The position numbers were made by a program, and so were the translations under genes. A stretch of 64,000 nt of DNA from NCBI RefSeq assembly GCF_003709565.1, contig NZ_QNRC01000009.1:1-64000 (forward strand), given 5' to 3'. This stretch comes from Paracoccus sigandri (lineage in GTDB: Bacteria; Pseudomonadota; Alphaproteobacteria; Rhodobacterales; Rhodobacteraceae). The notes under the pieces are model-generated. The model searched no databases and was not told the DNA's origin. It saw only the letters and a list, made by a program, of their open reading frames with translations. Positions 25,926-35,518 of this stretch are shown in pieces; the stretch's first letter is position 1; each line of letters begins with the position of its first letter.

Positions 25926-26809
25926 GCGCGCGCGAAATGGCCATCGCCACCGCCGCCGGCCCGTCGCGGCTGAACCGGGTGGTGATCTACGGGTTGCTCT
26001 TGATCTTCGCGGCGATGTATCTGCTGCCGCTGTTCGTGATGCTGACCACCTCGTTCAAGTCGCTGGACGAGATCCGCGGCGGCGACATCCTCGCCCTGCC
26101 CGCCGATCCGACCATCCAGCCCTGGCTGCGCGCCTGGGGCAGCGCCTGCATCGGCGTCACCTGCGACGGCATCAAGGGCTATTTCTGGAACTCGATCAAG
26201 ATGGTGGTTCCGGCGGTGCTGATCTCGACCGCGCTGGGGGCGCTGAACGGCTATGTGCTGACCAAATGGCGCTTCCGGGGCCACAAGCTCGTCTTCGGGC
26301 TGATGCTGTTCGCCTGCTTCATCCCCTTTCAGTCGGTGCTGATCCCGATGGCGCGGGTGCTGGGGCAGCTGGGCCTGTCGAACACGACCGCCGGGCTGGT
26401 GCTGGTCCATGTCGTCTATGGCATCGGCTTCACGACCCTGTTCTTCCGCAACTATTACGAGGCCTTCCCGACCGAGCTGATCCATTCCGCGCAGATGGAC
26501 GGGGCGGGCTTCTTCACCATCTTCCGGCGCATCCTGCTGCCGTCCTCGGCCCCGATCATCGTCGTCTGCGTAATCTACCAGTTCACCAATATCTGGAACG
26601 ACTTCCTGTTCGGCGTGTCCTTCGCCTCGGGGGAAAGCGCGCCGATGACGGTGGCGCTGAACAACCTCGTCGCCTCGTCGACCGGGGTCAAGGAATACAA
26701 TGTGGACATGGCGGCGGCGGTGATCGCGGCCCTGCCCACGCTGATCGTCTATGTCGTCGCGGGCCGCTATTTCATGCGCGGCCTGATGGCGGGCGCTGTC
26801 AAGGGATAG
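25922..26809 (+). CDS. Sugar ABC transporter permease 2
   Basis: MalG-type permease of 295 residues and partner of the preceding permease. The first span (VVIYGLLLIFAAMYLLPLFVM) is followed by a periplasmic loop with two cysteines (GSACIGVTCDGIKGYFWNS), common in glucose/mannose-type systems. The EAA loop lies at ELIHSAQMDGAGFFTIFRRILLP (~180-203). It ends 3 bases before the ATPase gene. Six spans and normal length; nothing is missing. Confidence 0.93.
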   Translation: MSAREMAIATAAGPSRLNRVVIYGLLLIFAAMYLLPLFVMLTTSFKSLDEIRGGDILALPADPTIQPWLRAWGSACIGVTCDGIKGYFWNSIKMVVPAVLISTALGALNGYVLTKWRFRGHKLVFGLMLFACFIPFQSVLIPMARVLGQLGLSNTTAGLVLVHVVYGIGFTTLFFRNYYEAFPTELIHSAQMDGAGFFTIFRRILLPSSAPIIVVCVIYQFTNIWNDFLFGVSFASGESAPMTVALNNLVASSTGVKEYNVDMAAAVIAALPTLIVYVVAGRYFMRGLMAGAVKG

Positions 26810-26812
26810 GTC

Positions 26813-27889
26813 ATGGCTTTCATCGAAATCGAGCGGCTGGAGCGCAGCATCGGCGCCCACAACATCCTGAAGGGCATCGACGTCTCGCTGGACAAGGGCG
26901 GGTTCCTGGTGCTGCTGGGACCGTCGGGCTGCGGGAAATCGACGCTGCTCAATGCCATCGCCGGGCTGCAGCCGCCCACCGCGGGCGATATCCGCATCGA
27001 TGGCGACAGCGTGGTCGGCCTGCATCCCTCGAAGCGCGACATCGCCATGGTGTTCCAGTCCTACGCGCTCTATCCGAACATGACGGTCGGGCAGAACATC
27101 GGCTTTCCGCTGGAGATGGCCGGCATCCCCAAGGCGCAGCGCGAGGCCGACATCGCCACCGTCGCCCGCACGCTGCAGATCGGGCACCTGCTGGACCGCC
27201 GCCCCGCGCAATTGTCGGGCGGGCAGCGCCAGCGCGTCGCCATGGCCCGCGCGCTGGTCAGGAAGCCGCGCCTGTTTCTGTTCGACGAGCCGCTGTCGAA
27301 CCTCGACGCCAAGCTGCGGGTCGAGGTCCGGGCCGAGATCAAGCGCCTGCACCAGCAGACCGGCGCGACGATCATCTATGTCACCCATGACCAGATCGAG
27401 GCGATGACCCTGGCCACCCAGATCGTCGTGATGAAAGAGGGCGAGATCCAGCAGACCGGCACCCCGGCCGAGATCTACAACAGGCCCGCCAACATGTTCG
27501 TGGCCGATTTCATGGGCTCTCCGCCGATGAACATGCTGCCCGGACAGGTGGCCGAGGACGGTGCGCATCTGATCCCCGAGGCGGCCCCCGACACGCCCCT
27601 GCCCCTGCCCGCGCCCCTGGCGCCGGGCCGCAAGGTGGTGCTGGGCATCCGGCCCGAGAATATCGGCGACGACCCCACCGGCGCGGTGCCGCTGCGGCTG
27701 GACCTGCCGGTCGAGATCGTCGAGCCGACCGGCTCGGACGTGTTCCTGTGGCTGCGGCTGGGCTCGGCGCTGCTGACCGCCCGCCTGCCCGGCAACGCCC
27801 AGCCGCCGGTCGGCGCGCCCTATCCGGTCGCCTTCGACATGACCCGCGCGGTTGTCTTCGATGCCGACAGCCGGCAGCGGATCGCCTGA
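26813..27889 (+). CDS. Sugar ABC transporter ATP-binding protein (UgpC/MsmK type)
   Basis: 358 residues. Walker A GPSGCGKST (~36-44), FQSYALYPNMTVGQNIGFPL (Q-loop), signature LSGGQRQRVAMARAL, Walker B LFDEPLSNLDAKLR and switch VTHDQIEAMTL are followed by a C-terminal OB-fold regulatory region (MOI/TOBE domain, from ~235, VLGIRPENIGDD). This layout matches carbohydrate importer ATPases. It is the last gene of the operon; a GC-rich hairpin lies 100 bases downstream. Confidence 0.95.
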   Translation: MAFIEIERLERSIGAHNILKGIDVSLDKGGFLVLLGPSGCGKSTLLNAIAGLQPPTAGDIRIDGDSVVGLHPSKRDIAMVFQSYALYPNMTVGQNIGFPLEMAGIPKAQREADIATVARTLQIGHLLDRRPAQLSGGQRQRVAMARALVRKPRLFLFDEPLSNLDAKLRVEVRAEIKRLHQQTGATIIYVTHDQIEAMTLATQIVVMKEGEIQQTGTPAEIYNRPANMFVADFMGSPPMNMLPGQVAEDGAHLIPEAAPDTPLPLPAPLAPGRKVVLGIRPENIGDDPTGAVPLRLDLPVEIVEPTGSDVFLWLRLGSALLTARLPGNAQPPVGAPYPVAFDMTRAVVFDADSRQRIA

Positions 27890-27989
27890 ACCTGTATAGG
27901 CAATGATACCCAGCAGACATGCCGGGCGGGCACGGCTAGAAAATTTCCAAGGACAGTCGGAAGGATCGGTCGTCTGCACCCGTCTGCTC

Positions 27990-28033
27990 GGCCCCCCGCG
28001 CGCATGACTCCTCCCCCTTTGCGCGCGGGGGCC
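27990..28033 (+). terminator. Strong GC hairpin after the sugar ABC operon
   Basis: GGCCCCCCGCGCGC at 27990-28003 pairs with GCGCGCGGGGGCC at 28021-28033 (13 pairs, one extra C on the left arm) around a 17-base loop. There is no T-run after it, so it may end transcription poorly or act as an mRNA-stabilising 3' end; position between two units favours a terminator role. Confidence 0.5.
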
Positions 28034-28105
28034 CAAATCCCCGAACATATCGCGGCGGCGTTTTGACGGCTGGAAGGGCGCGCCCGGCTGGGATAGACAA
28101 CGGCC

Positions 28106-29332
28106 ATGGAAAAGATCCACCTGCCCGAGCGCCCGCATTGGCGCGACACCGCGAAGGAAGCCGGCTTCACCTTCGCCGACATGCATGGCCAGCCCTATTG
28201 GGACGAGGCGTCGGCCTATCGTTTCTCGCTGCGCCAGGTCGAGAACGATATCGAGGATCCCGCGACCGAGCTTCACGCCATGTGCCGCGAGGCGGTGGCC
28301 GAGATCACCGCCAGCGAGGAACTGATGGCGCGGCTGGGCATCCCGGACGAGCATCGCGATCTGGTCGCCGACAGTTGGCGCCGGAACGAGCCCGAGATCT
28401 ATGGCCGGATGGACCTGGCCTATGACGGAAGAAGCCCGGCCAAGCTGCTGGAATACAACGCGGATACGCCGACCTCCCTCTATGAGAGCGCCGCCTTCCA
28501 GTGGCAATGGCTGGAGGACCAGCTGGCGGCGGGCGTGCTGCCCGAGGGCACCGACCAGTTCAACGGCATCCACGAGGCGCTGGTCGCCCGCTTCGGCGAT
28601 CTGTTCGAATCCGGCACGCATCTGCATTTCACCGCCGCCGCCGGCAATCCCGAGGATTACGCCACGGTCGAGGCGATGGGCTGGGCCGCGCGCGAGGCGG
28701 GCCTGGGCGCGCATTACAGCGACCTGGACAAGATCGGCCTCAGCGACGAGGGCCAGTTCCTGGACACGGAAGACCGCGTGATCGGGACGCTGTTCAAGCT
28801 CTATCCCTGGGAGGATCTGCTGCGCGACGACTATGCGCGCCATATCAAGGGCGCGGGCTGCATGTTCCTGGAACCGGCATGGAAGGCGCTGGTGTCGAAC
28901 AAGGGGCTGCTGCCGGTGCTGTGGCAGAAATTCGAGGGCCATCCGAACCTGCTGCCCGCCTTCTTCGCCGATGACGTGGCCGATGCGCTGGTCGGGGGCG
29001 GCAGGCCGGTCCCGGCCGTGGCCGCGGCCTTCGAGCGGGCGGCGGACCAGATCCGGCGCGGCCATGTGGTCAAGCCGATCTTCTCGCGCGAGGGGGCCTC
29101 GGTCAGCATCGTCGAGAACGGCACGGTCACCGAGGCCTCGCCCAGCAACGACTACGACCAGCATCCGCGCGTGGTCCAGGCCTATGCCGCCCTGCCCGAA
29201 TTCGACGGCTTCCGCCCGGTGGTCGGCGCCTGGATCGTCGGCCATGCCTGCACCGGCATGGGCCTGCGCGAGGACCGGCTGCGCATCACGCAGGACCTGT
29301 CGCGCTTCAAGCCGCATTTCATCGCCGACTGA
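28106..29332 (+). CDS. Glutathionylspermidine synthase-family ATP-grasp ligase (YgiC/YjfC-like)
   Basis: 408 residues, the length of stand-alone synthetase-domain proteins without the N-terminal amidase of true Gsp. Family blocks: DMHGQPYWDEASAYRF, KLLEYNADTPTSLYESAAFQWQW (nucleotide/substrate region ~115-135), GTLFKLYPWEDLL, FLEPAWKALVSNKGLLPVLW and KPIFSREGASVSIV. Such proteins (YgiC, YjfC) lie beside a DUF1190 membrane protein, exactly as here. The reaction is presumed to be ATP-dependent amide-bond formation with a peptide or polyamine; the physiological substrate is not known. Confidence 0.9.
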   Translation: MEKIHLPERPHWRDTAKEAGFTFADMHGQPYWDEASAYRFSLRQVENDIEDPATELHAMCREAVAEITASEELMARLGIPDEHRDLVADSWRRNEPEIYGRMDLAYDGRSPAKLLEYNADTPTSLYESAAFQWQWLEDQLAAGVLPEGTDQFNGIHEALVARFGDLFESGTHLHFTAAAGNPEDYATVEAMGWAAREAGLGAHYSDLDKIGLSDEGQFLDTEDRVIGTLFKLYPWEDLLRDDYARHIKGAGCMFLEPAWKALVSNKGLLPVLWQKFEGHPNLLPAFFADDVADALVGGGRPVPAVAAAFERAADQIRRGHVVKPIFSREGASVSIVENGTVTEASPSNDYDQHPRVVQAYAALPEFDGFRPVVGAWIVGHACTGMGLREDRLRITQDLSRFKPHFIAD

Positions 29333-29353
29333 CCCGGCCAAGGGGGATTTGAC

Positions 29354-29935
29354 ATGAGAAAACGCTCCAGAACCGTTGCCCTGACCATTCTGGGCGCCGC
29401 CGCCTTCACCGTGGCCGGCTGCCGAGAGGAGCAGGTGGACGCGCAGGCCTTCCCGGACCTGGCCAGCTGCCAGGCGGCGGCCTCCTCGGGGGGCATGTTC
29501 ACGCCCGCCGAATGCGAACAGGCCTTCGCCGAGGCCGAGCAGCTGCATGTCGAGGCCGCGCCCCGCTATGACAGCATCGCGGTCTGCGAGGAACAGCACG
29601 GCGCCGGCAATTGCGGCAGCGAAAGCGAGGTCAGCAGCGGCGGATCGGGCAGCATCTTCATGCCGCTGCTGGCGGGCTATCTGATCGGCAACATGCTGGG
29701 CCGCGCGGGCGGCGGGATGGCGGCGGCGCAGCCGATGTATCGCACGCCCGACGGCCGCTTCACCAATGCCACGGGAACCAACGCCTATTCCTCGAATGCC
29801 GGCCGCGCGCAGCTGGGCAGCCAGCAATTCGCCCGCCCCGCCGCGACCGCCGGCAGGCCGCCGATGACCGCCGCCACCGCCGCCTCGCGCGGGGGGTTCG
29901 GCAGCACCGGCGGATCTCGCGGCTTCGGCGGCTGA
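29354..29935 (+). CDS. DUF1190 (YgiB-like) envelope protein
   Basis: 193 residues. The N-terminus is an export signal that may be lipidated (ILGAAAFTVAGCREE, Cys at ~23). The DUF1190 core follows with the patterned cysteines DLASCQAA, PAECEQAF, AVCEEQHGAGNCGS, then a hydrophobic Gly-rich segment (FMPLLAGYLIGNMLGRAGGG) and a low-complexity Ser/Gly/Phe tail. It starts 22 bases after the glutathionylspermidine-synthase-like gene, reproducing the ygiC/ygiB pairing known in enterobacteria. Function unknown, probably envelope-linked. Confidence 0.85.
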   Translation: MRKRSRTVALTILGAAAFTVAGCREEQVDAQAFPDLASCQAAASSGGMFTPAECEQAFAEAEQLHVEAAPRYDSIAVCEEQHGAGNCGSESEVSSGGSGSIFMPLLAGYLIGNMLGRAGGGMAAAQPMYRTPDGRFTNATGTNAYSSNAGRAQLGSQQFARPAATAGRPPMTAATAASRGGFGSTGGSRGFGG

Positions 29936-29937
29936 AG

Positions 29938-30105
29938 GATCTTGCGAAAGGGGGCTTTGCCCCCGTCGCTGCGCGACTCCCCCAAGGTATTTTCAAGGAG
30001 CGCGAGGGCATGAGAGCGCCGCGCCTCCCCTCGCACTCCTGACAAATACCTTCGGGGGGTCCGGGGGGCGAAGCGCCCCCGGCTCTCGCCGGAGGCGGGT
30101 CGGGA
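29938..30105. repeat. Nested inverted repeats (REP-like/terminator region)
   Basis: GGGGGC-TTT-GCCCCC at 29950-29964 is a perfect hairpin just after the YgiB-like gene. Further on CCCCCAAGGTATTT (from 29979) faces AAATACCTTCGGGGG (ending about 30060) as a long-range inverted repeat, and a third GC hairpin (GGGGGGCGAAGCGCCCCC type) follows at ~30070. The arrangement between two convergent genes serves as a bidirectional terminator and resembles dispersed palindromic repeats common in Rhodobacterales. Confidence 0.55.
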
Positions 30106-30111
30106 GCTAGG

Positions 30112-30951
30112 TCAGATCGCCGGGATCTGCCCGGTCAGCAGCAGCGCGAAGATCAGCAGCCCCAGCGCGATCCGGTACCAGACGAAGGGGAAATAGTCGC
30201 GGGTCGAGACCAGCTTCAGGAAGAAGACGATCACCGCGTAGCCCACGACGAAGGCGATCAGCGTGGCCAGCGCGGTCTCGCCCCAGCCGACCGGGTTTTC
30301 CTGGCCGATGCTCTTGAACAGCTGGTAGAAGCCCGAACCGAAGACGGCGGGCACGGCCAGCAGGAAGGAATAGCGCGCCGCCGCCTCTCGGGTATAGCCC
30401 ATCAGCAGCCCGGCGGTGATCGTGCCGCCCGAGCGCGAGACGCCGGGAATCAGCGCCATCGCCTGCGCGAAGCCGAACAGGATGCCGTGCTTCCAGGTCA
30501 GCCGGTCGAGCGTTCGCTGCTTGCGGCCGATCCGGTCGGCGATGCCCAGAAGGATGCCGAAGACGATCAGCGCGGTGGCGGTAATGTAGAGATTGCGCAG
30601 CCCGGTCTCGATCTGGTCCTTGAACATCAGCCCCAGGACAACGATCGGCAGCGATCCGATGATGATCAGCCAGCCCATGCGCACGTCGTCGGCATTCGCG
30701 GTGCTGTCGCGGGCCAGCACGCGGGCCAGCCAGGCGCCGGCGATGCGGCGGATGTCGGACCAGAAATAGACCAGCACGGCCAGTTCGGTCCCGATCTGGG
30801 TGATCGCGGTGAAGGCCGCGCCCGGATCGCCGCCCGAGGGCAGGAATTCCCCCGCGATGCGCAGATGGGCGCTGGACGAGATCGGCAGGAACTCGGTCAG
30901 CCCCTGCAGCAGCCCCAGAATCGCGGCATCCAGCCAGCTTGTCGCCATCAC
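30112..30951 (-). CDS. uppP: Undecaprenyl-diphosphatase
   Basis: UppP/BacA dephosphorylates undecaprenyl pyrophosphate to recycle the lipid carrier for peptidoglycan and other envelope glycans. The 279-residue membrane protein has both catalytic blocks: [17 protein letters not shown] (~14-30; the essential Glu and Ser-rich loop) and PGVSRSGGT (~165-175; the essential Arg). Eight hydrophobic spans follow the expected pattern. It is monocistronic, converging on the YgiB-like gene across the repeat region, and runs in the same direction as the RND operon 90 bases upstream. Confidence 0.95.
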   Translation of the reverse strand: MMATSWLDAAILGLLQGLTEFLPISSSAHLRIAGEFLPSGGDPGAAFTAITQIGTELAVLVYFWSDIRRIAGAWLARVLARDSTANADDVRMGWLIIIGSLPIVVLGLMFKDQIETGLRNLYITATALIVFGILLGIADRIGRKQRTLDRLTWKHGILFGFAQAMALIPGVSRSGGTITAGLLMGYTREAAARYSFLLAVPAVFGSGFYQLFKSIGQENPVGWGETALATLIAFVVGYAVIVFFLKLVSTRDYFPFVWYRIALGLLIFALLLTGQIPAI

Positions 30952-31040
30952 CCTGCCCCTTGCCGATCGCTTCGACCTTTTGGGCAGGGTGTAGAGGCGG
31001 GCGCGGGCAATTGCAAACCGCTATGCCCTCGCGCCCCGCC

Positions 31041-32408
31041 TCAGCGGGCTGCGGCCCCCGCCCCGGTCGCGATCTGCAGCACCGCCCATGCCTTGGCCGC
31101 GTCGTTGCGGGCCGATGCCGCCGCCAGCCGGGCCGCGGCGCGCGAACGGTCGGCCTCCAGGAGGTCGACCAGTTCCAGCGCCCCGGCCTCGAAATTCTCG
31201 CGCGCCAGCCCATAGGCGCGGTCATAGGAGGCGGCCGCACCCTCCAGCGTCCCGGCGCGCTGGCGATAGCGGCGCAGGTTCGACTGGGCGGTCTGCACGT
31301 CCTCGACCGCCGCGGCGACCGAGGCGCGCCAGTCGATCTCGGCCTGGCGTGCCTCCGAGACGCGGCGGGCGCGGGTCGCCTGCAGCACCCCCTGGTTCAG
31401 CACCGGCAGCGTCAGGCGCGGGCCGAAGCCCCAGCTGGTCGCGCCGCCCTGATCGCTGACGGTGCCGGTCAGCGTGACCGAGGGCAACAGATCCGCCGTC
31501 GCCACCCCCAGCGCCGCCAGCGCGGCGGCATAGTCCTGCTGGCTTGCCCGGATGTCGGGCCGGTTGCGCAGCAGTTCGGCCGGCACGCCGCTGCCCGGCC
31601 CGGCGGGCGTGCGCAGCTGCGCGGCGCCGCGGCGCATCTGCGCCATCAGCGGCGTCGCCTGCTGGTTCAGCAGCGTCGAGAGGCGATAGACCTGCGCATT
31701 GAACAGCGCCTCGTAATTCGGCAGGTCGGCGCGGGCGGTCTGCAGCAGCGCCTCGGTCTGGGCGACGTCGTAATCGGTGGCCGATCCCAGGGACTGCATG
31801 TTGCGGGTGATCTCCAGCGTGCCCTCGCGGGTCTGGATCGTGTCGCGGGTCAGGGCCAGCGCCTGCTGGTAGAAACGCGCATCGGCATAGGCCGAGATCA
31901 CCTCGGCCAGCCAGGCCAGGCGCACGGTTTCCGCCTGCGCCTCGGCCGAGCGGTAAGAGGCCGTGGCGCCTTCCCGCGCGCGCCTTGCGCCGCCGAACAG
32001 GTCGAAGACCAGGCTGGCGGACAGGTTGGCGCTGTTGGCCGTGGCCGCGCCCAGCCCGTCGCCGCCCGCGCGTTCGCGCCCGACCACGCTGCTGCCCGTC
32101 ACCTGCGAGGCGAGGACGCCGGTGGCGCGCAGGTCGGCCTCGGCCGCGCGGATCCGTTCGTTCGCGGCCATGATGTCCAGGCTCTGGCCCATGCCGGTCG
32201 AGATCAGCCCGTTCAGCGTGCGGTCGTCATAGCCCGCCCAGAAGGCGTTCTGCGCCACCGCCCCGGCAGGGCCGCCCTCGGCCCCGTCGAAGCCGGCGGG
32301 CAGTTTCGGCTGGGGCAGGTCCTGCGGGTCGGGGCCGACGGCCGCGCAGGCCGACAGCGCCAGCATCGACACCAGCAGCGCCCGACGCCTGAGAAGTTGC
32401 GAAGTCAC
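31041..32408 (-). CDS. RND efflux outer-membrane factor (NodT/OprM-like lipoprotein)
   Basis: 455 residues with a lipoprotein signal (ALLVSMLALSACAAVGPD, lipobox LSAC). The mature part contains two TolC-type repeats of the outer-membrane efflux family (VRLAWLAEVISAYADARF and, later, AEIDWRASVAAAVEDVQTAQ) that build the trimeric channel-tunnel. It is the last gene of a three-gene operon; its start overlaps the transporter stop (ATGA). With the adaptor and pump it forms a complete tripartite exporter through both membranes. Confidence 0.93.
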   Translation of the reverse strand: MTSQLLRRRALLVSMLALSACAAVGPDPQDLPQPKLPAGFDGAEGGPAGAVAQNAFWAGYDDRTLNGLISTGMGQSLDIMAANERIRAAEADLRATGVLASQVTGSSVVGRERAGGDGLGAATANSANLSASLVFDLFGGARRAREGATASYRSAEAQAETVRLAWLAEVISAYADARFYQQALALTRDTIQTREGTLEITRNMQSLGSATDYDVAQTEALLQTARADLPNYEALFNAQVYRLSTLLNQQATPLMAQMRRGAAQLRTPAGPGSGVPAELLRNRPDIRASQQDYAAALAALGVATADLLPSVTLTGTVSDQGGATSWGFGPRLTLPVLNQGVLQATRARRVSEARQAEIDWRASVAAAVEDVQTAQSNLRRYRQRAGTLEGAAASYDRAYGLARENFEAGALELVDLLEADRSRAAARLAAASARNDAAKAWAVLQIATGAGAAAR

Positions 32409-35400
32409 GAGGTTTTTCCCTTTCTTGAGAACAGCTTCACGGCCTGCAGCACGGCGACGTAGAAGACCGGCACCAGGAAGATCCCGATCGCCGCGGAGGA
32501 GGCCATGCCGCCCAGCACGCCGATACCGATCGAGTTCTGCGCCCCGGCCCCCGCCCCGCTGGCGATGGCCAGCGGCAAGACGCCCAGCATGAAGGCGAAG
32601 GTGGTCATCAGGATCGGGCGCAGCCGCATCCGCGACGCCTCGATGGCGGCGTCCAGCAGCGACCGGCCCTGCGCCACCAGCGATTGGGCGAATTCGACGA
32701 TCAGGATGGCGTTTCGCGCGGCCAGGCCGATGGTCGTGAGCAAGCCCACCTTGAAGTAGACGTCGTTCGACTGCTCGAAGAACAGCGCCGCCGCCAATGC
32801 GCCCAGGATGCCGATCGGCACGGTCAGCATCACCGCCAGCGGCACGGTCCAGCTTTCGTAAAGCGCGGCCAGGGCCAGGAAGACGACCAGCGCGGACAGC
32901 GCGAACAGCATCGGCGCCTGGTTGCCCGACAACCGCTCCTGATAGGACAGCCCGGTCCAGGCGGTGCCATAGCCGCCATCCAGATCGGCGACCAGTTCCT
33001 CCATCGCCTCCATCGCCGCGCCCGAGGACAGGCCCTGCGCGGCCGCCCCGCTCAGTTCCAGCGCGCGGGTGCCGCCATAGCGCGCCAGCGCCTGCGGCTC
33101 CTGGTCCCAGACGCGGGTCGAGAAGGCGCCGAAGGACACCATCTCGCCCTGGTTGTTGCGGGCATACCAGCGGTCGATATCCTCGGGCTGCGACCGGGCG
33201 GCGGCCTCGCCCTGCACGATCACCGGGCGCAGTTCGGACCCCAGCGCGAAGTCGTTCACGTCGCGGCCGGTGAAGATCACCGACAGCATCGCGTTGACCT
33301 CGGAGATCGACAGGCCGAAGGCGGCCGCCTTCTGCTGGTCGATATCCAGCCGCAGCGAGGTCTCGAAGGGCGCCTCGTTGCCGCGCAGGTTGGTGACGCG
33401 GCCATCGGCCTGCGTATCCGCCACCAGCTGGTCGGCCGCCGCCGACAGCGCCTCTTGCCCGCGCCCGGACTGATCGACCAGATACATCGAGAAGCCCGAC
33501 GAGGTGCCCATCCCCTGGATCGCGGGCGGCTGCAGGAAATAGACCTGCCCCGCCCGGCCGTTCAGGAAGAAATGCGTATTGGCGCGCGACACCAGCGAGG
33601 CCACGTCCAGCCCCTCGCGCTGGTCATAGTCGCGCAGCTTGGCAAACAGCATGGCCTTGTTCTGGCCGGTGCCGCCGAAGCTGAAGCCAAGCGCGGCGAA
33701 GACCGATTCCACCGTCTCGGATTCCTGGTTCAGCAGATAGTCCTCGGCCTGTTCGACCAGCGCCCGCGTCTGCGCCGTGGTCGAGCCCTCGGGCGTTTCC
33801 AGCAGGACCAGCATGACGCCCTGGTCCTCGTCCGGCAGGAACGAGCCGGGCAGCCTTTCATACAGCGCGAAGGCCCCGGCCCCGATGGCGGCCAGCACCA
33901 CCAGCATGCGGAACGGGCGGCGCACCAGGCGGCTGACGACATTCCCGTAGCCGTTGGTGGCGCGGTCCAGGTTGCGGTTGAACCAGCGCGCCGGCGCGAT
34001 GCCGTCGCCATGCTTGCGCGGGCGCAGCAGGCTGGCGCACATCGCCGGGGTCAGGATCACCGCGACGCCAAGCGACAGCACCATGGCGGTGATGATGGTG
34101 ATCGAGAACTGGCGATAGATCACCCCGGTCGAGCCCGACATGAAGGCCATCGGCAGGAACACCGCCGACAGGACCAGCACGATGCCGACCAGCGCCGAGG
34201 TGATCTCGTCCATGCTCTTCTCGGTGGCCTCGACGGGGCCCAGCCCCTCTTCCTCCATCACCCGCTCGACGTTTTCCACCACCACGATGGCGTCGTCGAC
34301 CAGCAGGCCGATGGCCAGGACCAGCGCGAACATGGTCAGCGTGTTGATCGAATAGCCCGCCACGGCCAGCACGGCGAAGGTGCCCAGCAGCACGACCGGT
34401 ATCGCGATCACCGGGATGATCGTCGCGCGCCAGCTTTGCAGGAAGGCCAGGATCACCAGGAAGACCAGCACCACGGCCTCGGCCAGGGTGTGATAGACCT
34501 GATTGATCGATTCCTCGACGAAGGGCGAGGTGTCGTAGGGATAGACCACCTCGACCCCGTCGGGCAGCGAGGGCGCGATGCCGGCGATCACCCCACGCAC
34601 AGCGGCCGCGGTCTCGACCGCGTTGGCGCCGGTGGCAAGGTTGACCGCGAAGCCGGCGGCCGGGCGGCCGTTATGGCGCGAATCGCCGCCATAGCTTTCC
34701 TGGCCGATCTCGATCCGCGCCACGTCGCCCAGAAAGACCGTCGAGCCGTCGGGATCCACGCGCAGCAGGATCCGCTCGAATTCCTCGACGGTCGAGAATT
34801 GCGACTGCGCCGACAGCGACACGGTCAGCCGCTGGCCGTCCGCCGCGGGCTGCGCGCCCAGGCTGCCGACGGTGACATTGGTGTTCTGTTCCGCCACGGC
34901 GCTGGTCACGTCGGCGGGCGTGACCTGATACTGGGTCATCTTCATCGGATCCAGCCAGATCCGCATCGCATAGCCCGAGCCGAAGGTGTTGATCGAGCCC
35001 ACGCCCGGCGTGCGCTTGACCGGGTCCTCGATCATCTGCGCCGCCAGATCGCCCAGCTCGACCGAGGAAAACCGCCCGTCGGAGGAGGTCAGTGCCCCCA
35101 CCAGCAGGATCGACGAGGTCGAGCGGTTCACCGACACCCCGGTCTGCTGCACCAGGTCCGGCAGCTGCGAAGTCACCAGCTGCAGCTTGTTCTGCACCTG
35201 CACCTGCGCGATGTCGGGATCGACGGTATCGTCGAAGGTCAGCGAGATCGACGCGGAACCCGGCGTCGAATTCGAGGTCATGTAGATCAGGCCGTCGATG
35301 CCGGTCATCGCGTCCTCGATGACCGTGGTCACCGAGTTTTCCACGATCTCGGCCGAGGCGCCGTTATAGGTCGCGCGGACCTGCACCGTGGTCGGCGCGA

Positions 35401-35512
35401 TCTGCGGATATTGCTCGATGGCCAGGCTTTGCAGGCCAAGCGCGCCGACCAGCATGGTCACAAGCGCGATCACCCATGCGAAGACGGGGCGGTGAATGAA
35501 GAAACGGGCCAT
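32405..35512 (-). CDS. RND multidrug efflux transporter (HAE1/AcrB-like)
   Basis: 1035 residues, normal for HAE1 pumps: MARFFIHRPVFAWVIALV start, twelve membrane spans, two large periplasmic loops. The Asp-Asp pair of the proton relay is present (GLLVDDAIVVVENVERV). The conserved lysine of the relay (AcrB Lys940, in AKNAILIVEF) is replaced by Arg933 in LAARNAILIVEF, codon CGA, while the later Arg and Thr of the relay (MRLRPILMT) are kept. It lies between adaptor and outer-membrane factor genes in one operon under a divergent TetR regulator. Substrates unknown; probably hydrophobic toxins. Confidence 0.95.
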   Translation of the reverse strand: MARFFIHRPVFAWVIALVTMLVGALGLQSLAIEQYPQIAPTTVQVRATYNGASAEIVENSVTTVIEDAMTGIDGLIYMTSNSTPGSASISLTFDDTVDPDIAQVQVQNKLQLVTSQLPDLVQQTGVSVNRSTSSILLVGALTSSDGRFSSVELGDLAAQMIEDPVKRTPGVGSINTFGSGYAMRIWLDPMKMTQYQVTPADVTSAVAEQNTNVTVGSLGAQPAADGQRLTVSLSAQSQFSTVEEFERILLRVDPDGSTVFLGDVARIEIGQESYGGDSRHNGRPAAGFAVNLATGANAVETAAAVRGVIAGIAPSLPDGVEVVYPYDTSPFVEESINQVYHTLAEAVVLVFLVILAFLQSWRATIIPVIAIPVVLLGTFAVLAVAGYSINTLTMFALVLAIGLLVDDAIVVVENVERVMEEEGLGPVEATEKSMDEITSALVGIVLVLSAVFLPMAFMSGSTGVIYRQFSITIITAMVLSLGVAVILTPAMCASLLRPRKHGDGIAPARWFNRNLDRATNGYGNVVSRLVRRPFRMLVVLAAIGAGAFALYERLPGSFLPDEDQGVMLVLLETPEGSTTAQTRALVEQAEDYLLNQESETVESVFAALGFSFGGTGQNKAMLFAKLRDYDQREGLDVASLVSRANTHFFLNGRAGQVYFLQPPAIQGMGTSSGFSMYLVDQSGRGQEALSAAADQLVADTQADGRVTNLRGNEAPFETSLRLDIDQQKAAAFGLSISEVNAMLSVIFTGRDVNDFALGSELRPVIVQGEAAARSQPEDIDRWYARNNQGEMVSFGAFSTRVWDQEPQALARYGGTRALELSGAAAQGLSSGAAMEAMEELVADLDGGYGTAWTGLSYQERLSGNQAPMLFALSALVVFLALAALYESWTVPLAVMLTVPIGILGALAAALFFEQSNDVYFKVGLLTTIGLAARNAILIVEFAQSLVAQGRSLLDAAIEASRMRLRPILMTTFAFMLGVLPLAIASGAGAGAQNSIGIGVLGGMASSAAIGIFLVPVFYVAVLQAVKLFSRKGKTS

Positions 35513-35518
35513 GCGGGC

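Noticed and set aside
28063..28098. Promoter for the YgiC-like gene (TTGACG ... GGATAG)
   Set aside because: The spacing is over 20 bases and the -10 match is poor.
25895..29827. A 1310-codon open frame on the minus strand opposite the sugar permease, ATPase and YgiC/YgiB-like genes
   Set aside because: It is antisense to several well-defined genes, its translation is Arg/Gly/Asp/His-rich without domains, and such frames arise from very high third-position GC.
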